A stretch of DNA of 64,000 nt, taken from contig NZ_JABFDF010000007.1 of the NCBI RefSeq assembly GCF_013403985.1, forward strand, positions 148,197 through 212,196, given 5' to 3'. The DNA comes from Winogradskyella ludwigii. GTDB lineage: Bacteria; Bacteroidota; Bacteroidia; Flavobacteriales; Flavobacteriaceae. Within the stretch, counting starts at the first letter, position 1; every line of letters begins with the position of its first letter. Below, piece after piece: positions 18,501 through 25,343 of this stretch. The translations under genes and the position numbers were made by a program. The notes beneath the pieces were generated by a model. The model was not told the origin of the DNA. It saw nothing but the letters and a program-made list of their open reading frames with translations, and did not search any database.

Positions 18501-18963
18501 CACTAGTGTTCCATTGGTATTGAAATGTCAATCCTAAATCTTCATTTACTTCTTCAAAAAGCACCTTGTTACCATAGCTGTTTTTGTAAAGATTTCGATT
18601 TGTTGTATAAACACCTTGATAGCGATCTGAAAACGGTTCCCATAAAAAGGTTTTATCATCTTTATGAACCTGAACTATGGTTTTACTGCCTGTAGTCTCT
18701 AATGATTCCGTTATCTTATCATCTGTGTAATATGGAAACAATGCATTATTGGCATCTTTTCTTCCGGCAGTTAATGCTCCATTACTTGAAATAAACATCC
18801 AGTGGTTAGAATTGCTAACAAGACTCATAAAAAACGGTCTCATTTTATCACTATTAGAGATTTTGTAATAGTCTTCGTTATGAAGTGAAACAAGCTCTCC
18901 TTTCACTTCAAACTCATCATTTGAAGCTAATTTATTTCCTATATAAATGGCGTTTTTAGTCAT
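15502..18963 (-). CDS. probable GH149-type beta-1,3-oligoglucan phosphorylase
   Basis: A ~1150-residue protein without signal peptide, so cytoplasmic. Its order of an N-terminal beta-sandwich, (alpha/alpha) barrel and C-terminal tail fits clan GH-Q phosphorylases. The candidate catalytic Asp655 lies in PEWNDANNALVG, comparable to the WND motif of GH94. Near the C-terminus, HTPGGKGAQQPGMTGQVKED resembles the phosphate-binding end of these enzymes. Length and laminarin-locus context match GH149 (known from Euglena and bacterial homologues), which phosphorolyse beta-1,3-gluco-oligosaccharides to glucose 1-phosphate. GH94 or GH161 are alternatives. The frame begins with a TTG at 18975, but the ATG at 18963 is preferred. 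It sits between GH16 and GH17 in the operon. Confidence 0.72.
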   Translation of the reverse strand: MTKNAIYIGNKLASNDEFEVKGELVSLHNEDYYKISNSDKMRPFFMSLVSNSNHWMFISSNGALTAGRKDANNALFPYYTDDKITESLETTGSKTIVQVHKDDKTFLWEPFSDRYQGVYTTNRNLYKNSYGNKVLFEEVNEDLGLTFQYQWNTSDQFGFVRRAYVLNNSNEKVEITILDGIQNILPYGLTSVFQNSTSNLIDAYKKCELEADSGMGIFALSAIIVDKAEPSEALKANTVWFSGLDNPKHLISSLQLNAFRNGKAISQEIDIRAEKGAYFISKDLSLEPNSEKSWMFVADVNQTISAINNISEKIKSNTNLETLIQDDIDAGTKNLLELVGASDGIQLGDDQLRNTRHFANTLFNIMRGGIFDDDYKIEKEDFVIYIAKANKKVSKSKEAILNNLPKLFNVDFIKNIADNDDDSNFKRLCYEYLPLKFSRRHGDPSRPWNKFSINTRSEIDGSKILDYEGNWRDIFQNWETLAHSYPAFMEGMIHKFFNATTFEGYNPYRVTKDGFDWEAIEPDDPWSYIGYWGDHQIIYLLKFLEFIEKHYPKKLANSFTQDVFVYANVPYKIKSYQDTLNNPKDTIDFDYELHDKINVVKERLGADGALLRDKNYFIHKVNLIEKLLATVLAKVSNFIPEGGIWLNTQRPEWNDANNALVGNGVSMVTLYYLRRFINFFESIVEKSSETEYNLSIELKTFFDAVVSTLLTNENVLSGKVSDKERKTILDGLGSAGSDYRLKIYEAGFTSDKKAISKADLLEFFNVLKHYLDHTIKANKRTDNLYHAYNLMTVENDAEVSISYLPEMLEGQVAVLSSGYLKPKEALELLDGLKASALFREDQYSYILYPNKQLSRFVDKNNIPSQSVEKSKLLKQLIADNNTQLIEKDATGQFHFNGNFNNAESLKAALNQLPEGKYDALIKAEKSLLLDVFEEMFNHKSFTGRSGTFYGYEGLGSIYWHMVSKLLLAVQENCLLAVNTNESKATIGGLLEHYYEINEGIGAHKSPELYGAFPTDPYSHTPGGKGAQQPGMTGQVKEDVLCRFGELGVFVEDGKLFFNPRLLRTEEFLSEQKDFTFTNINKELKTIQLEKGALCFTYCQVPIIYKKDGDNNITVLFNDGSVTKFDTLKLDETISDKIFNRTGEVNQIIVSLKK

Positions 18964-19006
18964 TGGTAATTTCAATATTTCTAATCTTAAATTTTACAAA
19001 AAGTTT

Positions 19007-19037
19007 GTGTTATTTAAATGCATTAATCAAATAACAC
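19007..19037. repeat. inverted repeat between the GH16 and phosphorylase genes
   Basis: GTGTTATTT (19007-19015) and AAATAACAC (19029-19037) are perfect 9-bp inverted arms with a 13-nt spacer in the 91-bp gap. There is no clear T-run, so it may be an mRNA-stability hairpin or a binding site. Confidence 0.3.
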
Positions 19038-19054
19038 TAATAATTATTTATATT

Positions 19055-19882
19055 TTATTGGTAAACTCTCACATAGTCTACAAGCATTTCTTGAGGAAAC
19101 ACAGTAGAATCTGTCGGTGACCCAACAAATCCTCCTCCTACGGCAACATTCATAATGATATAAAAATCATCATTGAATACCCATTCTCCTGGAACATCTG
19201 CTGGTGTAATTTGATTATAAAGAACATCATCTACATAATAATTGATATAATTCTCTCCCCATTCAACACCAAAAACATGAAAACCAGTATCAAAACGATC
19301 GTTTGTTAATTCATAAGATTTAAAAATTGATTCTCCTCCTGAATAACCAGGACCATGAATTGCCCCGCTTACTAAAGTTGGCTCTTGCCCTCGATTTTCC
19401 ATGATATCTATTTCACCAATCTGTGGCCAAACTTCTGTACCATTACTATCATCACCCAACAACCAAAACGCTGGCCAAATGCCTTGTCCCCAAGGTAATT
19501 GTATTCTAGCTTCAAAACGTCCGTGTTTTTGTTCGAATTTACCTCTAGTTAATACTCTAGCCGAAGTATAGTTAGAGCCTTCAAAAGATTCTTGACGCAC
19601 TGTAAATTTAAGCATGCCATCTTCTACTATAATATTCTCTGAACGGTCTGTGTAATATTGTAATTCATTATTTCCCCAACCATTTTGACCTGTACCAATA
19701 TCGTAACCCCAAATTGTAGGATCTGGCGTACCTGGCGCATTAAACTCGTCAGACATAGTTAAACTTGTTAAGTTTGTTACTGTTTGTGTCTCATCAGTTG
19801 AGCAACTAATAAATGTAACTAATGTAACAACAGTAAATAAAAATACTGTTATAGATAATTTGTTCTTTATTGATGATCCCAT
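19055..19882 (-). CDS. GH16-family laminarinase lipoprotein
   Basis: Endo-beta-1,3-glucanase of family GH16 that cuts laminarin-type chains. The lipoprotein signal ends at LVTFISC (Cys27). The catalytic motif GEIDIMENRG has Glu157, Asp159 and Glu162 in the arrangement of the laminarinase subgroup, and WPAFWLLG and GWGNNELQYYTDR are also typical. At 275 residues it is a bare catalytic domain with no extra binding module; binding may be supplied by the neighbouring lipoprotein. Acidic residues after the Cys (STDETQ) resemble a lipoprotein surface-export signal of Bacteroidota. It starts 36 bp after the binding lipoprotein gene. Confidence 0.93.
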   Translation of the reverse strand: MGSSIKNKLSITVFLFTVVTLVTFISCSTDETQTVTNLTSLTMSDEFNAPGTPDPTIWGYDIGTGQNGWGNNELQYYTDRSENIIVEDGMLKFTVRQESFEGSNYTSARVLTRGKFEQKHGRFEARIQLPWGQGIWPAFWLLGDDSNGTEVWPQIGEIDIMENRGQEPTLVSGAIHGPGYSGGESIFKSYELTNDRFDTGFHVFGVEWGENYINYYVDDVLYNQITPADVPGEWVFNDDFYIIMNVAVGGGFVGSPTDSTVFPQEMLVDYVRVYQ

Positions 19883-19918
19883 ATTAATTTGTTTTTAAAT
19901 ATTTTTAATTTTCTGATT

Positions 19919-21808
19919 TTAATTATGGAAATAAATGTTATCTAAGTAAACATCCCCATTTCCATCAAATTTTAATTGAATAATATCTGCAAGATCTACA
20001 GGATTAAAATCAGCTAATGGAATTTCTAAACTTACCCAACCAGAAGTTGTAGGCACTGTTAGAGCTTTAGCCTTCTCAACTGGCCCAGAACTTATTAAAA
20101 AAGCATTGAGTGCTGTAGAGTTTGCTGTGAAATAATCGATGTGCAAATGCGTCATTCCAGATACATCTTGGGTAGTACCCAATTGAAGACCTTGATAATC
20201 TAAGCCTGCATATTTTAACGTATTATTACCTACAACAGATTCTTGTGTAACTACAGTACCTTGTCCCCAATCAGGGTTTAATTCAGAACCTGCTACATTA
20301 GCATAAGCATCACTAAAAACTGAAATTACGTTAGCTTCTGGTAAAGTTGGTGTAGGTGCTGCCTCAGAAGGCACCGCAGATAATTCATAAAAATATATAT
20401 TATCTACAAAAACATCTGTAATCGTTGCGTCAGAAATAAATACCACTTGAGCCAAATTTGATCTACTTGTTAAAGCAGCAAAATCTGAGATTGGAACATC
20501 TATACTCACCCAATTATCTGCTACTAAAGTCGTATTAGTTAATGTTAATTGGTCTGCAGAATCATCAGTACCACCAAACGCATTGTCTGCTCCAATATCC
20601 TGAAGTTTGACTTGTAAATAATCTCCTGAGCCAATATTACCTTGCACTTGAATATCTACATGAAAATGCGTCATTTGAGATACATCAATCGTTGATACAT
20701 CTACAGCAAATTGAACTCCAACAAAGTTAAGTTCTGTATATTTTATAATATTATCACCATCAACCTCAATATCATCCTGGCCTTGTGTGGTTTGATAAGG
20801 AGCCCAATACCCATTGTAATAGTCTACAGGTTCGTTTGTATAAGCGTCACTAAAAATTGAAATAACATTCGTGGCATTTACGGTAGGCACCGGAGCTGGA
20901 CTAAAACTACCTAAAGATGTAATATTTAAAGATCCATCCGCATCTACTCCATCTAGAGTGGCCGTTATTATTGCTTCACCACCACCAACTATTGAAACTA
21001 CTCCTAATTCATTGACTGTTGCAACACTAATATTTGAAGATGTAAAAGCAAAATAATTTGGTGCTGCTTCTACTGTTTGATCAATACCAGACGCTAAATG
21101 ATAGGTTTGTGTAAGACCTGTTAATTCAATTGTTGCACCTGTAAAAGTTTCCTCAGCTTGATTGTTACCAAATAAAATTGCTGGTCTTGGTTGAGCTACT
21201 GTTCCAAGGTTTTCAAATTGAATATCATCGAACCAAACCACATAACCGGAACCACCTGTTGCTTGTGTACCTGCAGCATACCAAAACACACCACGCTCTT
21301 CTGTTAATTTAGAAGGATCGGGAATAGGGATTGTATACTTTGCCCAGTTAGTTCCTACACTTAAATCACTAGCATTGACCTGAAATTTGTTTTCTAAAAA
21401 ATCCTGTCCAAAACCAACAGCATCTACACTAACTCCTTGAGATGCTTTTGCCCAAAATGTTAATGCGTCATACCCAGATAAATCTCTTCCGGCTCCATCT
21501 ATTCTTAAAATAGCACCTGCATAATTACCTGTTGGGTCATTTGAATTAGGTACATCTATACGGTAAGACGATGAGCTATCATAACCTTCTTCAGTGTCTA
21601 CTGAGAATGCATCTAATTTTGAACCTTCAAAAGGAAAATAAAAATTACTTCCCATAGATATAAAGTCATCAATAAATACTTGACCAACCTTTGCGAAAGT
21701 TGCAGGTACAGCATCATCAGTAAGATCTCTTTCACATCCTAATGTTAGTGTTAAAACCAACCCTAAAACGAATGCTCTTTTAATTTTAATTAATCTTTTA
21801 TTTTTCAT
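19919..21808 (-). CDS. multi-domain glycan-binding lipoprotein
   Basis: A 629-residue lipoprotein (signal ends at LVLTLTLGC, Cys25; acidic residues ERDLTDD follow, suggesting surface export). Domains in order: a CIA30/CBM11-like jelly roll (~38-205, ending YVVWFDDIQFEN), a bacterial Ig-like (Big2-type) domain (~210-305), and two modules (~315-478 and ~487-629) that open with NVISIFSDAYTN and NVISVFSDAYANVAGSELNP and end with VDNIYFYE and LDNIYFHN. These two modules are also found twice in the type-IX-secreted protein at 8356. No catalytic residues are seen. It takes the place a SusE/SusF-type binding protein would have. It lies 12 bp after the glycosidase-barrel gene and 36 bp before GH16. 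Confidence 0.75.
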   Translation of the reverse strand: MKNKRLIKIKRAFVLGLVLTLTLGCERDLTDDAVPATFAKVGQVFIDDFISMGSNFYFPFEGSKLDAFSVDTEEGYDSSSSYRIDVPNSNDPTGNYAGAILRIDGAGRDLSGYDALTFWAKASQGVSVDAVGFGQDFLENKFQVNASDLSVGTNWAKYTIPIPDPSKLTEERGVFWYAAGTQATGGSGYVVWFDDIQFENLGTVAQPRPAILFGNNQAEETFTGATIELTGLTQTYHLASGIDQTVEAAPNYFAFTSSNISVATVNELGVVSIVGGGEAIITATLDGVDADGSLNITSLGSFSPAPVPTVNATNVISIFSDAYTNEPVDYYNGYWAPYQTTQGQDDIEVDGDNIIKYTELNFVGVQFAVDVSTIDVSQMTHFHVDIQVQGNIGSGDYLQVKLQDIGADNAFGGTDDSADQLTLTNTTLVADNWVSIDVPISDFAALTSRSNLAQVVFISDATITDVFVDNIYFYELSAVPSEAAPTPTLPEANVISVFSDAYANVAGSELNPDWGQGTVVTQESVVGNNTLKYAGLDYQGLQLGTTQDVSGMTHLHIDYFTANSTALNAFLISSGPVEKAKALTVPTTSGWVSLEIPLADFNPVDLADIIQLKFDGNGDVYLDNIYFHN

Positions 21809-21820
21809 TTTTCGCTTTTT

Positions 21821-24800
21821 TTATTTTCCAATATTAATATGCACATACGTTCTAATCTCCCATTCCGAACCGTCAGGGAACCCAACAGGACTTATAGGTG
21901 CAACTTCAAATTCTGATGCTGCCAAAGGAGAATATCTTGGCGAATTAGCATCAAGTGAACGCCAAGTTCCTCTTATACCAACTCTAGTACTTGGTAAGAT
22001 GAACCAATCTGGTTTTCCTAATGACGTAGAAACATCTAGCATTAACTGTACTGGATACGTTAGGTTAAAATCTTTATGGTAATCAAAAGGTCCCCAATCA
22101 TTAATTTTGACATGTGTTTCAACTTTCATATTATTATAAATCATTCTTACATCTCCACCAAATCTCTTAATCAATCTGTCACTATCACCATTTGCCTGAC
22201 CGTTACCATAGTAGAAATTTCCAATAAGCCCTAGATTTGGAGTTAACTTAGAAACCATTCTTGTGCTTGCCTCCCATAAATCTTCTGCTGGTGCAGACTC
22301 TGCAAATGCAAAGAATTGTCGATTAGCTAAGAAACCAATATGTGCATCTTGCTGTGTAGGAAGGTGACGATAAACAAAACCAAGATTCATTGCGAATTTA
22401 GCGTCTTCAGAACGATCATTATCCCATTCGTACATCCATGTTCCTGGTGTAGGATCGAAAGTAATTAACATTTCACCTGCCGTAGTTTCTCTATTACCTC
22501 TAACAGCAAATGGATCTGAAATTACATTTCTTAATCTTCCCGGAGCTTCAACATCACTTGGCATTGCATCTACTAATGGTTTTTGCCATAAGAAATTAGG
22601 CGCAATTTGAAAATCTCCAACTGTATATGTAAATCCTGCAAGGATATTAGATTGGTTTCCACTTCCGTTATCTTTTAATTTCCAACCAGTAAATGTTTGT
22701 GTTTGGTCTGCTCCTGCATTAGCAACCAGCCCCATAACAGCACCTTGAGCATAAGCATTTATTTTTCCACTTTGAAATGTAATTTTGGCCTTTCCACCCC
22801 AATTATCTTTACTCGTCACTTTATCTTCATAAACCGTATAGTTTCCTGAACTGCCAGTTACATCTTGAAATGAACTACCATTTAAAGGACTTCCTGCCCA
22901 AATAGCTCCAGCAGTAATTCCGAACTTACCAAAATCTCTTTCTATAGCTATTGTTGCTCTCTCGGTTGGCCATGCAGGAATTATACCACTACTAACTTGA
23001 TTTGCATCCAATATACGTTGTCCATTTTCATCAAATTTAAGTGACGTTTGAAGGTCTCTATGGTAAACACCAGTCATATCCCATTTTCCAACCTTACGAC
23101 TGTACTTAAGTAAAGCTGTTGGATTTGCTCCCCACCAAAGTTGAGGACCAAAAGCCGCTTTTAAACCATCTAAATCACCTTTTCCATCAATTTCTAATCC
23201 TAGAATTTCACCACCATAAATATCTAAGTTTGGTCCATAATTTGCTTCTGGATATAGGTTGAAAAAATCGCCTTCATAAGCCCAATGATAATGACCTGTA
23301 CGGTAAAAACCTCTTAAATCAAAGTCTTTAGCATTCCACTCAAATTCAGCATCATATATGTTCACTCTATTTACATCTGTAAGCGTTACTTCACCGTCAT
23401 CCGAATTTACGGTTACTGCTCTAGATCTGTTTTCATAAAAAATTTCATCTATAGGATTTCCTGCTACATTACCAACAACGTTAAAGTTTACATTGGCTCT
23501 CATATTAGCAGCAGGATTAGCTTCAATACCAATAAAATAAGATTCCATATGATCAAACCCTAATTGATTTGGGTAAGCATCTGAATCCTCATCTATGTTA
23601 TCTGGTGTTGTAATTAAACTTCCTCCAGTACTAAATGTAGAATACTCTGCAGTAAGTCTACTAATTCTTATTTTTTGAGAATCATTACCACCTAGTAATG
23701 CTTTATCTCCCCTAGCTCTTAAAACACCATCCATTAAATTAATATTAGAAAAATAATTTCCAATAAAATCATTAGTCATATCCTCATCATAAGGATTTAA
23801 TTGATGTGCTTCTTTTAAGGTGTAATATGCTGCACGTGGATATAATGTATATAGCCCTCTCTCATTTGTTGGTCCTTTAGCGCAAATTCCAAACCATTCT
23901 TCATTCATATTGTTACTTCCATCCTTCATATCTAAGTAGTAACCACCATTAGCCCATGATGCATTATTATCATGAACATCTAAGTTTTTGGTTTGACCAA
24001 ATTTCCACCAACCGTCACTAAATTGAAATGTAAAACCACCAATAGCATTTCCAGCTTTTCCTAAACCTGCAGCATTCTCATAAATATCTTTCCAGTTATT
24101 TACCATATAAAACGCTTGAGATTTTTGATCTTCTTGGTTTTCAAGAGCGTTAAAAGCATCAGCTCCAAACTCAGTAAACAGTATTGGTTTATTTAATTTT
24201 TCTTTAACTACTTGAAATGCATCACCGAAAGAGACACCACGATACATGTTTGTTCCATATATGTCTACGTCTTTACATTCTTCGGCAATAATATCAATGA
24301 ACAAAACATCTCCATTACAAATAGCTACTGGAATAGAAGAATTGATTTCCTTCATTTTAATTGCAGCATCATTCATGAGCTTATACATTGGTCTCCCACG
24401 TTTTTCACCAACTTCTTTTCTTTTAGCTTCTTCATCCGGAAAATCCTCAGTTTCTGAACCAGCCCAGAACAAACCGTAGTTATTTTCATTTCCTAATAGA
24501 AACATTAATAATCCAGGAGTATCCTTGTAAGTCTTTGATAATTCAGTGATTTCAGACATTAATATTTTTTGAGTTGCATCATCTCTATAATCTGTAACAG
24601 GAACCCAACTACCATTGATAGTTAAACCATATCGTCCAAATGAATGATTAAGCATAGTATAGATACCATAGTTTTCATAGATATACGTGATCCATTTAGG
24701 CTGAATACCTGTGTACTGTCTAATTGCATTTACGCCCATGTTTCGCAACAATCCCATTTCCGCATCTAATGCCGCTTTTATAACATCATCAGATTGTTTC

Positions 24801-24988
24801 CATAAACTGTAGTTATAATTAGTACCAATTGGCACATAACCCCAATTCATACCGTTAATCATAAAATCTTCACCATTAACTACCAATTTCATTCCGTCAT
24901 CAGCTTTTAAAACTGACACTTTATTTGTTTGGCTAAAGGCAGGAATTACTAATAACAATAACATTAACCTTATTAAGTTATTTCTCAT
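21821..24988 (-). CDS. clan GH-A glycosidase domain joined to a probable outer-membrane beta-barrel
   Basis: A 1055-residue exported protein (signal peptide ends at VIPAFSQ, residue 20). Residues ~25-400 form a TIM-barrel glycosidase of the GH2/GH5 type: acid/base Glu168 in FLLGNENNYG, nucleophile Glu273 in PILFTEFGADAF, plus GMNWGYVP and FQFSDGWWKFG. Residues ~410-1055 have no enzyme motifs; instead, alternating short beta strands with aromatic girdles run to the end (EWEIRTYVHINIGK), as in outer-membrane porin-like barrels. The barrel would place the N-terminal enzyme in the periplasm. It is the first gene of the glucan operon, a position often held by susC, so a channel with its own hydrolase is an attractive but unproven reading. 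The exact family is uncertain. Confidence 0.7.
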   Translation of the reverse strand: MRNNLIRLMLLLLVIPAFSQTNKVSVLKADDGMKLVVNGEDFMINGMNWGYVPIGTNYNYSLWKQSDDVIKAALDAEMGLLRNMGVNAIRQYTGIQPKWITYIYENYGIYTMLNHSFGRYGLTINGSWVPVTDYRDDATQKILMSEITELSKTYKDTPGLLMFLLGNENNYGLFWAGSETEDFPDEEAKRKEVGEKRGRPMYKLMNDAAIKMKEINSSIPVAICNGDVLFIDIIAEECKDVDIYGTNMYRGVSFGDAFQVVKEKLNKPILFTEFGADAFNALENQEDQKSQAFYMVNNWKDIYENAAGLGKAGNAIGGFTFQFSDGWWKFGQTKNLDVHDNNASWANGGYYLDMKDGSNNMNEEWFGICAKGPTNERGLYTLYPRAAYYTLKEAHQLNPYDEDMTNDFIGNYFSNINLMDGVLRARGDKALLGGNDSQKIRISRLTAEYSTFSTGGSLITTPDNIDEDSDAYPNQLGFDHMESYFIGIEANPAANMRANVNFNVVGNVAGNPIDEIFYENRSRAVTVNSDDGEVTLTDVNRVNIYDAEFEWNAKDFDLRGFYRTGHYHWAYEGDFFNLYPEANYGPNLDIYGGEILGLEIDGKGDLDGLKAAFGPQLWWGANPTALLKYSRKVGKWDMTGVYHRDLQTSLKFDENGQRILDANQVSSGIIPAWPTERATIAIERDFGKFGITAGAIWAGSPLNGSSFQDVTGSSGNYTVYEDKVTSKDNWGGKAKITFQSGKINAYAQGAVMGLVANAGADQTQTFTGWKLKDNGSGNQSNILAGFTYTVGDFQIAPNFLWQKPLVDAMPSDVEAPGRLRNVISDPFAVRGNRETTAGEMLITFDPTPGTWMYEWDNDRSEDAKFAMNLGFVYRHLPTQQDAHIGFLANRQFFAFAESAPAEDLWEASTRMVSKLTPNLGLIGNFYYGNGQANGDSDRLIKRFGGDVRMIYNNMKVETHVKINDWGPFDYHKDFNLTYPVQLMLDVSTSLGKPDWFILPSTRVGIRGTWRSLDANSPRYSPLAASEFEVAPISPVGFPDGSEWEIRTYVHINIGK

Positions 24989-25160
24989 AATTATATTTTT
25001 TTGAAGTTTTAATTATGGTAATTTCTATTAACACTTATTGAAGCTTGACTGAAAACTTTCATCATTAAAATGACAGTTATGAGTGTTAAGAGATTCATTA
25101 TCATAATCTATACATGTAAATTTATACAAATTGATTCACGAATTCTCAAAAAAACGCTAT

Positions 25161-25176
25161 ACAAAAAACATACAAC
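25161..25176. repeat. shared 16-mer, copy 2 (candidate operator)
   Basis: ACAAAAAACATACAAC is identical to 10033-10048. It lies 173 bp upstream of the glycosidase-barrel start and has the same orientation relative to its gene as the other copy. Confidence 0.55.
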
Positions 25177-25298
25177 GCAAAAAATATGACTTAAAATTGC
25201 TAAAAAAGTACAGGATCGCCCTAAATCTAAGGAATCAAAGAAATTAACTTCACCTTAACAAATATCTAGAAGACAGTTAACAAAGGATTAAAAACAGG

Positions 25299-25320
25299 TG
25301 TTGTATAGGTGTTGTATAGG
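25299..25320. repeat. 11-bp tandem repeat, copy 2
   Basis: TGTTGTATAGG occurs twice in direct succession (25299-25309, 25310-25320). A related TTGTATAGG occurs at 25333-25341. The spacing of one helical turn suggests cooperative binding by a dimeric regulator. It lies just after the stop codon of the regulator gene at 25344. Confidence 0.5.
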
Positions 25321-25343
25321 TAAAAACAGGGCTTGTATAGGCG

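Larger units (their letters stand above)
24989..25343. other. promoter region of the large glucan operon
   Basis: 355 bp without a gene. It holds the shared 16-mer (25161-25176), 11-bp-spaced repeats (25299-25320) and a third degenerate unit near 25331-25341. No full TAnnTTTG box is seen on the minus strand, so the core promoter is probably weak and activator-dependent. Confidence 0.5.

Noticed and set aside
24212..24479. Two overlapping plus-strand ORFs in the glycosidase-barrel gene
   Set aside because: Both lie opposite the catalytic domain of the real gene and have no family resemblance.
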